DNA of 64,000 nt from Escallonia rubra. Its lineage: Eukaryota > Streptophyta > Magnoliopsida > Escalloniales > Escalloniaceae. Below, piece by piece: positions 1 to 10,202 of this stretch. Location of the stretch: positions 310,001 to 374,000 of the forward strand of contig JAVXUO010002340.1 of NCBI GenBank assembly GCA_033065855.1, written 5' to 3'. Within the stretch, counting starts at the first letter, position 1; the number at the start of each line of letters is the position of its first letter. The translations under genes were made by a program, and so were the position numbers. The notes under the pieces were generated by a model that saw only the letters and a program-made list of their open reading frames with translations, was not told the DNA's origin and did not search any database.

Positions 1-503
1 CCCAAAGTAGCCGTTGGAAATTCAAAATTTCCAACTTGCAGTCGACTGTAATCCAATGCAGTCGACTGTAATAGGCTACTGGAAGTATTGCAATCGACTG
101 CATTCCAATGCAGTCGACTGTAATACCTCACTGCCCAAATTGCAGTCGACTGCATTCCTTAAAATGCAGTTTCCTTATTTTTAAAGTATGAAAAAATTTT
201 ATGCATGCAAGGGAAACCTATGGGCAAGTTTTAGATTTACAGTCATCGATACGATCATCTCTTTATGTCTAGTTTAAAAAGAAGTAAAATAAAAGCATTG
301 TAAAATTCTATCGACGAATTCCTTCTTTGAAGCGTTCCGTTGAGAGTCTTTGACCGTGTTGCTCGTCTGATAGTCCGTTTGCATGAGTATGAGATTGATC
401 CTTTTGCTTCATCAACTCAATGCGTGTTAGACAACATAAACATCAATGTTGGTTATCATCAAAACCAAATATAATCCTAGGTTAAATAACCGTAGGGTTA
501 AAA
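1..503 (-). repeat. 3' LTR of copia element (truncated by window start)
   Basis: This sequence aligns nearly base for base with 9618-10088, from CCCAAAGTAGCCGTTGG to the terminal GGGTTAA. The terminal CA seen in the right LTR (GGGTTAACA at 10080-10088) reads AA here, so this terminus has mutated. The left part of the LTR lies before base 1. Confidence 0.88.
39..152. repeat. Cluster of CAGTCGACTG palindromes in copia LTR
   Basis: Five copies of the 10-bp palindrome CAGTCGACTG lie within about 115 bp, one with a single mismatch (CAATCGACTG). Most sit inside a longer unit, TGCAGTCGACTGTAAT or a close variant. The other LTR has a corresponding cluster. In LTR coordinates the cluster lies upstream of the TATA box, so a role as a U3 protein-binding array is possible but is inference. 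Confidence 0.85.
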
Positions 504-519
504 ACCTCCCCCTTTTTTA
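504..519 (-). other. Polypurine tract of copia element
   Basis: The minus strand reads AAAAAAGGGGGAGGTT immediately before the 3' LTR. This is the expected place for the plus-strand primer of reverse transcription. Confidence 0.7.
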
Positions 520-608
520 TGATGGCAAAACTTGATTCAAATAATATGAGATATATAAGATAAAAAACGTAAAGAAACATGACAATCTCAATTATAAACT
601 ATAAGGGG

Positions 609-1858
609 TCATGAGAAGAAATCATGACAAGAAGCTCCCCCTATCTTAAGCAATATAGGGCTCCCCCTAACTTTGGAAGAGATTTGTTTTGAGCTAGGAG
701 TGTTAACAAATAATTCAACCAAATCGTTATTCACATATTTCACATATAAATGGTTGGAGATGCATTCATTCTTGGCATGCAACTTATTATTTTCCATTAT
801 CAACTTCTCAATTTGCTTATTAGCTTCAAGGAATTTCTTAGACAAAATAATATTTTTCTTAAAAATTTTATTGGATTCCTCATATAAGCTATCATAAGCA
901 TCTTCAAAGCTTTCATTATCACTATCACTACCGGAAGAAGATCTTACCTCATCATTTGCCATGAAGCATACATTTGCTTGATCATTCTTCTCATTGTCTT
1001 CATCACTTGAATCAAAGTCACTCCATGTTGATGTATGTTCGGCATTGATTGCTCTTTCCTTCTCCTTGTTCTCTTTCTTAGAGAATTGTCTTCTTTTAGC
1101 TCTTTCCCATACATCTCTTCTTTCCTTCTTCTCCCTTTTGTAGATAGGACAATCCATCTTCATGTGTCCCCGCTTGTGGCATTTGTAGCAAAGCTTCTCT
1201 TCGTTGCTAGCTTTTTGTTGCCTTCTCCCATCATTCCTTCTAAATCTTAAGAACTTCTTGAAGTTCTTTGCAACCATTGCAATATCCTCTTCATCATCAT
1301 CACTTGACACAAGGTTTGAAGATGAAGCTTTAAGAGCAATTGATGTAGGCTTCTTCTTGACGTCCTCTTGATCAAAGGTCTTGAGTTGCATTTCGTATGT
1401 CATAAGTGAGCACATCAATTCATCAAGAGGAAAGATATTAAGATTCTTTGATTCTTGGATGGCGGTGATCTTTGCATCCCAAGCTCTTGGTAAAAACCTA
1501 ATCACTTTTCTTACTAGATCACCATTAGTGAATTCCTTACCCAATTACTTCAAAGGGTTCACAATGTTAGTAAAACGAGTATTCATATCCGTAACAGATT
1601 CATTTGGAAGCATATGGAATAACTCATAATCTCTAAACAATAAGTTCATCTTGGAATCTCTAAGAAGAGAAGTCCCTTCATGAGTGACTTGAAGAGTATC
1701 CCACATACTCTTAGCGGAATTACACATAATGACTCTATTGAGTTCATTAGTGTCTAAAGCACACACAAGACAATTTTTCGCTCTAGCATTCATACAAATC
1801 ATCTACTTATCATGATCACTATACTCTGATTTGGATTTAGGCTCTTCAACCTTGTCAA
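609..1858 (-). pseudogene. copia gag, C-terminal part (broken)
   Basis: The frame reads a UBN2-type Gag region (1545-1802), then a CCHC zinc knuckle C-Y-K-C-H-K-R-G-H-M-K-M-D-C near 1160-1200. An acidic Ser/Asp-rich stretch and a Lys/Asn/Glu-rich probable coiled coil (about 720-890) follow. Stops interrupt it at 1803-1805 (TAG) and 1545-1547 (TAA). The reading frame is otherwise continuous across both, so these are point lesions. The N-terminal part lies beyond the LINE at 8574-8747. Gag would form the capsid and bind RNA. The frame ends soon after the coiled coil in a short foreign tail at the junction left by the pol deletion. Confidence 0.85.
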
Positions 1859-2621
1859 CCAAGTGTGAGTCTGCAGGGGGACCCTTCCAGCGGATCGTGC
1901 TCAAAGGCTTCTCTTTAGGTTTGGAGTGTTCGGACGGTGGGTCTTCGCCGGCGTGTTGCTTTCTTCTCCAAATCTTAGAGACTTAAAGAGAAATTTCTCC
2001 GGCCTGATCTAGCCGTTAGGTTGTGTCTTTGGTCTTCTCCAGCCTGATCTAGCCGTTAGGTGGTGCCTAACGTCTTCCCCGGCGCCGACCTTCAGCTTTC
2101 CGGCGCTTCTGCTTGTGTCCGACGGCTGGTGTCACCGCTGTAAGTCGCGGCTGGTGTGGGTTCTTCTCAATTTGGTCCTTGACGGGGTGTAGAAGTGCTC
2201 GCGGGTCTCTGTTTCTCTTCGCCGGCGTTCAAGTTTGGCTTGTAGCTCCGGCGGTGCTATGGGTTAGTTTGCAGTTGGTTTTGAATGGGTTAGGATAGGC
2301 TGGAGTTTGCTCACCGTTAGAGTGAAAGATTTCAGATTGGGTTTCGCTTGGGTCGGTGGCGGGTTGCTCCGCCGGTGGTGTACGGCGGCCGTCATTCCCC
2401 TTCCCCTCCTTTCCTCCGCCCCTTCCTTCCCCCTTCCCCTTCCCTGCACTCCCCTTCCTTCCCCTTCCCTTCCCCTCCCGCTCCGCCGCTCCTTTCTGCT
2501 GGGTTGGCTGCGCCGGTCCTAATTAGGGTTGCGCAGTTTTTTTTTCTTGTTTCTTATTTTTTGTTTTGTTTTTGTTTTTTGTTTTTTTTTTGTTTTTTTG
2601 TTTTTTTAGGGTCTGTGCTTT
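1859..2621 (+). other. LINE 5' UTR
   Basis: GC-rich leader with a 41-bp tandem duplication (GCCTGATCTAGCCGTTAGG at 2002 and again at 2042). A C/T-rich run follows at about 2390-2480, then a T-rich run at about 2530-2610 just before ORF1. Plant LINEs carry an internal promoter here; no specific promoter element could be identified. The short open frames in this stretch are low-complexity and not credible genes. Confidence 0.7.
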
Positions 2622-4491
2622 ATGGCGTATTTTGGTCTTTCTTTGGTCGAGACTGACCTTGGTAACGGGCGTTCTTTTCTGATGCCTGTTGGCACCCGGA
2701 TATCCGATTTTTTGAAGCAGCAAGATATGTCTGCTCATGATAATGCCTCTTGTGATCCTAATTTGGTGGCGTCTCCTTCACCGCCGATCAGGCATCGGGA
2801 GGCTACCCCTTTTCCCTCAGGTATGTCAAAGAGTGATGGATCTCTTTTGAAGAGAATTGATGGTTCAAACTGCTCTGATGAGGAAACAACTGTCCTAGCC
2901 GAAACTAGCGGGCTACATGATCGTTTCTTGAGTGGTTCGTTGTCCGCCCGTCAGTTTGGTTTGCTTATGGAGGAACTTGAGTACCGACGACAGGTCGGTG
3001 ATGAGAAATGTGTGTTGCAAGAGGAGGTGAAATCCCTTCGACGGCAGCTGGCCTCGCGCTCCCGTTCTCGTGATAGAGGTGGTATCAGCCGGGGTGCCAG
3101 AGGAGGGAGGGGCAATCGGGGTGATTCTAGACCCAGATGATGGGTTGTCTTTGGTGATGAAAAGGGAGGAGGAGATATTAGGGCAGACAGGCAGCGCCTT
3201 ATTGCTTCTTCACCTCATCCATCCTGGGCTGACAAGGTGAAGCCGGGGCCTTCTATCTCTAAAGGTAAGATGAAATTATCTTACTTCCCGTCGACTATTT
3301 CTGAAGGAAAGGTACATGTTTCTCCTCCTCAAGATATTGCTGAAGAGGGTATTGAGTTGTGGGATAACTGTGTTGTGGGGTACTTTGTCGATAAAAAATT
3401 ACCTTACTTCAGTGTTAACAACATTGCCCGTAAGCTGTGGTTAAAGGACGGGTTACAAAAAGTTTTAGTAAATGACAAAGGTTTTTACTTCTTTAAATTC
3501 TCTACTGTGGATACGGTAGACAAGATTTTGGATTCGGGTCCGTGGCATTTTGCAAACAAATTATTTGTATTGCAGCGTTGGAGATTGGGTATGAATTTGT
3601 GCAAGGAATCCCTTGATGTTCTACCGTTATGGGTTAGACTTTACAATATTCCTGTTGAGTACCTGACAGCGAGTGGGTTGAGCTACGTTACAAGTGGTAT
3701 TGGGAAGCCACTATATGCAGATTCGCTTACTGAGAGTTGTGAGCGGATAAGTTTTGCTAGAGTGTGTTGAGGTTTCTGCAGCCAGGGAACTCATTGATGA
3801 ACTTGTTATTGTGCCAAACATGAGTTCCAGCCAGGAAGCCCCTTCTGATCCTGTGATTGTTCGGGCAGATTATCAGTGGCGCCCTCCAGTTTGCACGGTG
3901 TGTAAGTGTTTCGGACATGCTACCTTGTCTTGTACTCGGCCTGAGAGCTTTAAGCCCCATCCTCCTTCTATGTCTGTTCTTAACCGTTCTGGTACGACGC
4001 CTCAAGCCTCTGTTGCTGCTCTGGCAAAAGAAGCAGAGTGGTCAACTGTGAAAAGTAAAGGCAAGAACAAAGTTAGTAGGGATTCTTCGTCTTCTTTACC
4101 TTATGATCGTGTTCAGCCAAGCCGTAGTCAGTTGGAGACTGAGCACCAGCATGAGTTTGATAGCCATATACAGGTTAGTACCCATCATGTTTCTTCTCAG
4201 CAGGAGGTCAGTACTCAGCAGTCTTCTCTACCTGAGGTACCTTGTCATTTTCATAATTTGCCTAGTGATGATCCTGCTTTGCACTCTGATTTGCTTTTAG
4301 ATTCTGGCCTGATTGTGCATTCTAAATCGGGCTCTGAGCGGGACTCTGATTCTGATTTAATTCCCGGCTCTCTTACTCCTAATAATAACATGTCTTCTCC
4401 TTTTGGTAGTAAAATAAATCAAGACTCTAGTATTAATAATAAGAAGAAGAAGAAAAAGAAGAAGTCTCCCCGTAGGGGAAATCTCACCTGA
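2622..4491 (+). pseudogene. LINE ORF1 (nucleic-acid-binding protein), broken
   Basis: Three pieces together form ORF1. The first (2622-3140) has a Leu/Glu-rich stretch and an Arg/Gly-rich tail. The second (to 3770, same frame, after a TGA at 3138-3140) carries a DUF4283-like region with G-P-W-H-F and L-P-L-W-V-R-L-Y-N-I-P. The third (3754-4491) is in another frame and holds a CCHC knuckle of the zf-CCHC_4 type (C-T-V-C-K-C-F-G-H then C near 3895-3935), ending in a poly-Lys tail. Lesions are one in-frame stop and one frameshift near 3765. ORF1 proteins coat LINE RNA. The start at ATG 2622 is plausible but unproven. Confidence 0.82.
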
Positions 4492-4534
4492 CTCTTACTT
4501 CTTGGCTTATAGCATCCTTTTGGTTTTTGGTATT

Positions 4535-7500
4535 ATGCATAACATCCTTTGCTGGAATTCTTGAGGATTCAACACTAGTGGTAAGCAAGTGGAGGCTCAG
4601 CATATGACTGCCTCCTTAGGTATTATGTTGTTTGGGATCTTGGAAACCAGAGTTGCTGTCCCTAATGCCTCGGTTATAACTAACCGTAGTTTTCCTGGTT
4701 GGTCCTTTATAAATAACTACCAATTTTCCGTTAATGGTAGAATTTGGGTTTTATGGAATCCCAAAGTTGCTAATGTTACTTGTATTGGTATGTCTGATCA
4801 AATAATTCACTGTCAAGTGAAATTAATAGATAAGTTGCCTCCTTTTTTTGTTTCCTTTGTGTATGGTTCTAATAATTCTGGTGAAAGATCTGTACTCTGG
4901 CAGGAGCTTGAGTATAGGTCTCGCCTCTTTGGGAATGATCCCTGGTTGGTTCTTGGTGACTTTAATGCTATCCAGAGTCCGAGTGAGAAGTTAGGGGGTA
5001 GTAATAGATGGCCTCGCTACTATCAGGAGTTCCATGATTGTTTAATTACTTCGGAACTTTCAGATTTGAAGTATTCTGGTTGTTTTTATACTTGGACTAA
5101 TTGTCAGGATGATGGTGATACTATTTGTAGGAAGCTTGACCGTGTCCTTGTTAACGATACTTGGATCTCTAATTTTCCTAAATCTGAAGCGGTTTTTCAT
5201 CCTAGAGGTATATCTGATCATTCACCCATCCTTGTTCACTCTCTTGTCAAAGTAGACAAGGTGCCTAAGCCGTTTAAATTTTTTGATATTTGGGCCGATC
5301 ACCATAAGTTTTTGCCTCTGGTTGCTAAAGTGTGGGGCACCCCCCTTGCGGGTTGTGCTATGTTCAGGGTTGTCAGGAAGCTAAAGTTGCTTAAGGTACA
5401 GCTTAAGGACTTCAATAAGGAACACTTTAGCAACATTTCAGGTAGACTTAATGAGGCTAGAGCTTCCTTGGAGTATGCTCAGAGTATGTTAGCTTTGAAC
5501 CCTCTTGACCCTGTGTGGCGTCGGATTGAAAAGGAGAAGCTTGAGCTTTTTGCTAGAGTGAGTGGTGAGGAGGAGAGTTTTCTCAAGCAAAAATCTGGGA
5601 TTCACTGGCTTGATGTGGGAGATAAAAATAACTCATTTTTCTTTAAGTCAGTTAATAAGAGAAGGAATTTTAATAAAATTAGTTCTATTCTTCGATCTGA
5701 CGGGACTATCCTTGAAGACTCGGATTTGGTTAAGGCTTCAATTGTTGACCATTTTCAGAGTTTGTTGGGGAACCGTGGTCCGGGTCACTATCCGGGTTTG
5801 TCTGATCTGAGGAACTGGATGTCGAAATCCCTTTCTGATTCTCAGCAGAGTGAGATGGGTCGTGAGGTTACTGAGGATGAGATTCGGAAGGTTTTCTTCT
5901 CTCTCAAGGATGGTAAATCCCCTGGTCCTGATGGGTATAACGCCCTCTTTTTTAAAAGGGCTTGGCATATTGTGGGGGAAGAGATTGTGGAAGCGATTCA
6001 GGATTTTTTTGGTAATGGTCAGCTTCTAAAAGAAGTTAACCATACTTTCCTTGTCTTAATTCCCAAAGTGACTAATCCCTCGAGCCTTAATGATTACAGG
6101 CCTATTTCTTGCTGTAACACGATTTATAAGTGCATAGCCAAGATCATTGCTAATCGTGTTAAGGTGGTGCTTGGGGACCTCATTGATCCTTCCCAGACGG
6201 CCTTTGTTGCCTCTCGAAGTATTGCAGATAATATCCTCTTGTCTCAGGAGCTCATGCGGAATTACCATCGGGAGGATTTCAGGGTTCCTAGATGTGCCAT
6301 GAAGGTGGATTTGATGAAGGCCTATGATTGTTTGCATTGGGAATTTCTCTTTGATGTGTTGATTTGCCTTAGATTTCCCCCCATGGTTATTAGATGGATC
6401 AAAGCATGTGTCTCGAACACGAGTTTTTCGATCATTATTAACGGGGAATCTAATGGTTTCTTTCGGAGTAGGCGTGGTATTAGGCAGGGGGATCCGATGT
6501 CCCCCTACCTTTTTGTTATTTGCATGGATGTTCTTGCTGGGATGTTACAGAGACTAGTAGTTGGTAGTCAGTTTCGCTACCACTGGAGGTGCCAAAAGGA
6601 TGGCATATTCCAGCTTGCCTTTGCTGATGATCTCATGCTTTTTTGTTGGGGTGACCTTCCTTCGGTTCAGGTCTTGAAACATGGGCTCTCTGTATTCCAG
6701 CAGTTCTCGGCACTTGTTGCCAATCCGAATAAGAGCCATGTTTTTTTCTCTGGTGTTGAGCCTTCTACCAAGGCTTTAATCTCTTCTTGTCTTGGCTTTC
6801 TTGAGGGAGAGCTCCCTATGCGATATCTGGGAGTCCCTCTGATTTCCATTTGTTTGCGGAAAGAGGACTGTCAGCCTTTTCTGGACCGCATCTTGAAGAA
6901 AGTCAAGCATTGGACTTGTAATTACTTGTCGTATGCTGGTAGGGTCCAACTGATTAGATCAGTTTTGTTCTCTATCCAAGTGTACTGGGCTTCAGTTTTT
7001 ATCCTTCCAAAGAAAGTGATTCTAGATATGGAGAGGATATTTCGAGCTTTTCTTTAGAAGGGTACGGGACTTTGTACTACGGGAGCCAAGGTGGCTTGGG
7101 CTGATGTTTGTTGTCCTTAGGTAGAGGGTGGCCTGGGTATTAAGCAGATTGAGGTATGGAATTTTGCTGCCATCTCTAGGCACATTTGGTCCATCATATC
7201 TTTCAGGTCGGACTCCCTTTGGCCGCGGTGGGTCAAGTCCAATATTCTAATAGGAAGGAGTTTTTGGGAGGTCTCGTGCCCCAGCGATTGTAGCTGGTCT
7301 TGGCGTAAGATTCTCATGGTTAGGGATATGATTCGCTCTTTCCCTCGGTATATTGTTGGGGATGGTAGAAGAATCTCTCTGTGGTTTGATTGGTGGCACC
7401 CGATTGGCCCTATCATCCCTACCCTTTCTGGTAGGATTATTTCTGACTCGGGTCTGGATAGGCGAGCGAGAGTTTCTAATGTGATCCTTGGCTCATCGTG

Positions 7501-8197
7501 GTGCTGGCCTATGTCCAATACCCTTGAGCTCATGGAGTTGCGCGAGAGTACCCCTAGCTCTTTTCGTCCTGCCCCGGATATGCCTGATAGGATTGTATGG
7601 TCGGTTAGTGGTTCTGGGGATTTCTCCATTGCGAGTACGTGGGATGCCCTTCGTCATAAGCGGCCGCTTGTTAGATGGGCTTGCTTACTGTCGTGTAAGT
7701 GGCGTGTTCCACGTCATAATTTCGTCTTATGGCTGGCCATTAGGGAGAGGTTAAGTACGCAGGATAGGCTTTTTGCTTTTCATGTCATTCCTAGTATGAG
7801 CTGTGTTTTCTGTCGCATTCCTTTTGAGTCCCATGATCATCTATTTTTTAACTGCCCTTTCACGTTCAGATTATGGTCTATTATTCAAAAGAAATGCAAT
7901 TTTAACTGGCCTATGTTGAGTTGGCAGGGTATGATTGATCGAGCTTCTTCTGAGTGGCAGGGCCCTGGTTTCCCGGCATCAGTCTGTCGGATAGCGTTTG
8001 CGGCGTTGGTGTACTATATCTGGCGAGAGCGGAATTCTCGTTCTTTCCAGAATAAGTATACTGATGTAGTTTCTTGTTCTGCAGGTCTTGTGCAGATCAT
8101 CCGGTGGAGGTTATTCTCTTGTAGAAAAGTGGCCCCTACCCCGACTAACCGATGGTTCCAGGGTGAATGGCAGCTCCCCGACTCCATATTCGTCTGA
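4535..8197 (+). pseudogene. LINE ORF2: endonuclease-reverse transcriptase-zf-RVT, with three stops
   Basis: One frame runs from ATG 4535 to the TGA after 8195, about 1220 codons, interrupted by TGA 4562-4564, TAG 7055-7057 and TAG 7118-7120. Starting at 4535 rather than 4589 is supported by the endonuclease N-terminus I-L-C-W-N-S just before the first stop. Domains are an APE-like endonuclease (G-D-F-N near 4960; S-D-H-S-P-I near 5215), a reverse transcriptase (K-S-P-G-P-D-G near 5930, R-G-I-R-Q-G-D-P near 6480, F-A-D-D at 6620-6631), and a C-terminal zf-RVT region (C-V-F-C...H-D-H-L-F-F-N-C near 7800-7860). No RNase H domain was seen. It would perform target-primed reverse transcription. All three stops fit C-to-T or G-to-A changes. 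Confidence 0.92.
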
Positions 8198-8573
8198 TTT
8201 CGTCATGGTTTGGTCAGATTATTTTTGGGTGATCGGTCCATGTTCAGACAGACCGTTGCAGCTTCTAGCTTGTTATATCGCAGCTTTAGTGTGTTGGTCT
8301 TTTCACCAGGACCTCCAGATTCCATGGGGCCTTCTCCTCTGGTTTCTTCTGGGTCTTTGTATGTCTTTGCTGATCTAGTTCCAGTGTTATGTATTAACCT
8401 TTTCTTTTGTTGCCAGTGTGGCATGTTTCTGCCTAGCTTAGGTTTTCTCTTCGCTCTTGCTTAGCAAGACTTGCGTTTTGTTGTTGTTTTCCTGGGGTAT
8501 GCCCCTTGCAGATGTTGTACTTTTGTTTCATCGGTTGATATATATTTTTTATTTACCGAAAAAAAAATAAAAA
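8198..8573 (+). other. LINE 3' UTR and A-rich tail
   Basis: T-rich non-coding sequence ending TATATATTTTTTATTTACCG followed by an A-rich tail. The tail abuts the second copy of the TSD. Confidence 0.8.
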
Positions 8574-8747
8574 CTTGTCAATGACTTTTATTGGAACGAA
8601 TGGGCCATTCTCAACAATATCCCACATCTCATAGTCTTGAGATTCTAAGTAGATTTTCATCTTAACTTTTCACACACTATAATTGGTCCTATTAAACAAT
8701 GGAGGCCTAGTGGTAGAACTACCCTCTATACCCCCAACGTAAGCCAT
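8574..8747 (-). pseudogene. copia gag, N-terminal part
   Basis: A minus-strand ATG at 8747-8745 starts a frame containing R-P-P-L-F-N, then K-V-K-M-K-I-Y-L and W-D-I-V-E-N-G-P, the usual opening of plant copia Gag. A TGA at 8672-8670 replaces what is normally a Trp codon. The frame runs into the LINE TSD and resumes at 1858, so this and 609-1858 were one gene of roughly 470 codons. Confidence 0.85.
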
Positions 8748-8792
8748 GATCGATTAACTCTCTTGGTGTTACTCAAAATAACAAGAGCCGAG

Positions 8793-8804
8793 GCTCTGAT
8801 ACAA
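8793..8804 (-). other. Primer-binding site of copia element
   Basis: The minus strand reads TTGTATCAGAGC next to the 5' LTR end. It matches the initiator-Met tRNA type PBS (TGGTATCAGAGC) with one mismatch. Confidence 0.75.
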
Positions 8805-9508
8805 CTTGAAACAAAAAAGATAACCCTAGAGGGGGGGTGAATAGGGTTTTAAGACTATTTTTAAAAAATAACAAGTAAATACTTCAAACTTAGAGAGGAT
8901 AAGAATAACACTTGAAAAGCTACAACCAAAAAACCTCAAACACAATATCTCAAGTAAGCAAACTAGCTAATCTCAATACAAATGTAAAACGATAAAGTAA
9001 AGAGAGAAGGGTTTAGAGATACTTGACAAGGAGATTTAAATGGTTCGGCTTGATATACCCTCAAGCCTACGTCCACCCATTCAAGGAAGTCCATTGAAAG
9101 GCCCTAGAATCCACTAGTATGATCTTCCTTACGGGTCAAGATCGAACCCCTTGCAATCCATTGATGCTATGCCCACATCAAGAACAAGCTTTGACAAACC
9201 CAAAGCTCCAAAGCTTGACAACCCCAAGCTTTGATACAACAAACGTTAGATGAAGAAATGTGTACAAGATTTCACTCTCAAGAAGTAGACGAGTACAAGT
9301 TTAAGCACTAGAACAAGAGAGATGAATGTATGATGACTTATGAAAGTGTAAATCTCTCAAATGTAAGCTCACAATAAATGCTCTCTTGAAAAGGATGAGA
9401 AATCAATGAAAACCAAGAGAGATTGAACAATTGCTTTGATCTTTGAGAATATGAAAGATAAGAGAGCTTTGAATGCAATTGATGAAACAAAACAATGCCC
9501 AAAATGAG

Positions 9509-9516
9509 TATTTATA
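9509..9516 (-). promoter_or_regulatory. TATA box of copia 5' LTR
   Basis: The minus strand reads CTCTATAAATACTC, a consensus plant TATA box in transcriptional orientation about 570 bp inside the LTR from its outer end. The palindrome cluster lies about 70-240 bp upstream of it. Confidence 0.65.
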
Positions 9517-9581
9517 GAGGTGGGAATCAATATGACCATTTGGAGTTAGGCGGAGCATTAAATGCGCCAAACGGTAAATTT

Positions 9582-9738
9582 AGTCGACTGCAATGTGCCA
9601 TTGCAGTCGACTGTAATCCCAAAGTAGCCGTTGGAAATTAAAAATTTCCAACTTGCAGTCGATTGTAATCCAATGCAGTCGACTATAATAGGCTACTGGA
9701 AGTATTGCAGTCGACTGCATTCCAAAGCAGTCGACTGC
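9582..9738. repeat. CAGTCGACTG palindrome cluster, second LTR
   Basis: Six copies, of which three are perfect (9604, 9707, 9728) and three differ by one base (9582, 9655, 9676). The number and spacing differ slightly from the left LTR. Confidence 0.82.
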
Positions 9739-10088
9739 ATTCTTGAAAATGCAGTTTCCTTGTTTTTAAAGTATGAAAAACTTTTATGCTTGCAAGGGAA
9801 ACCTATGGGCAAGTTCTAGGTTTACAGTCATTGATACGATCATCTCTCTATGTCTAGTTTACAAAGAAGGAAAATAAAAGCATTGTAAAATTCTATCGAC
9901 AAATTCCTTCTTTGAAGAGTTCCGTTGAGAGTCTTTGACCTTGTTGCTCGTCTAATAGTCCGTTTGCATGAGTATGAGATTGATCCTATTGCTTCATCAA
10001 CTCAATGCATGTTAGACAACATAAACATCAATGTTGGTTATCATCAAAACCAAATATAATCCTAGGTTAAATAACCGTAGGGTTAACA

Positions 10089-10169
10089 ATTCGAATGAAT
10101 CCATGATTTATCCCTTAATCTATTTTCCAACAGTCATAATCCTTCTTAGCATAAAAATGGGCTCTTACA
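10089..10169 (-). repeat. Gypsy LTR fragment (LTR0), cut by the copia element
   Basis: The last ~80 bp of the array LTR, with an internal deletion after CAATTCGAATGAATC, ending GGGCTCTTACA at 10169. The adjoining TTCTCCCCACC is the reverse of the polypurine tract. Confidence 0.75.
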
Positions 10170-10202
10170 TTCTCCCCACCCTAAAAGAATTCTGTCCCCA
10201 GA

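Larger units (their letters stand above)
1859..8573 (+). mobile_element. Plant L1-type LINE, full length, inactivated
   Basis: This is a non-LTR retrotransposon with a 5' UTR, ORF1, ORF2, a 3' UTR and an A-rich tail (about 8558-8573, ACCGAAAAAAAAATAAAA). It is flanked by an 8-bp TSD, CTTGTCAA, at 1851-1858 and 8574-8581. The TSD lies within one gag codon string of the copia element, and gag sequence continues on both sides, so the insertion point is exact. The length of 6.7 kb and the presence of both ORFs indicate a nearly complete reverse transcript. Stops and a frameshift in both ORFs make it non-autonomous now. Confidence 0.93.
1..10088 (-). mobile_element. Sirevirus-like Ty1/copia element, Gag-only, interrupted by a LINE
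   Basis: On the minus strand the order is 5' LTR (8807-10088), primer-binding site, gag (8747 down to 609, split by the LINE), polypurine tract, and 3' LTR (1-503, cut by the window edge). Protease, integrase, RT and RNase H are all missing: after the gag C-terminus only about 100 bp remain before the polypurine tract. The element is therefore a non-autonomous derivative by internal deletion. The Sirevirus assignment rests on a long gag with a predicted coiled coil after the CCHC knuckle, an iMet-type PBS and LTRs near 1.3 kb. Its left end lies outside the window, so its TSD cannot be checked. Confidence 0.8.
8807..10088 (-). repeat. 5' LTR of copia element
   Basis: A 1282-bp LTR with TG...CA ends read on the plus strand (TGAAACAAAA... 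to ...GGGTTAACA). It is next to the PBS at its left end, and its distal 470 bp match 1-503. It includes CTAGAGGGGGGGTGAATAGG near 8825, a stretch common in plant copia LTRs of this type. Confidence 0.88.

Noticed and set aside
2307-2656. Frames in the LINE 5' UTR with Pro/Ser- and Phe-rich products
   Set aside because: These are translations of the C/T-rich and T-rich runs. ORF1 proper begins at about 2622.
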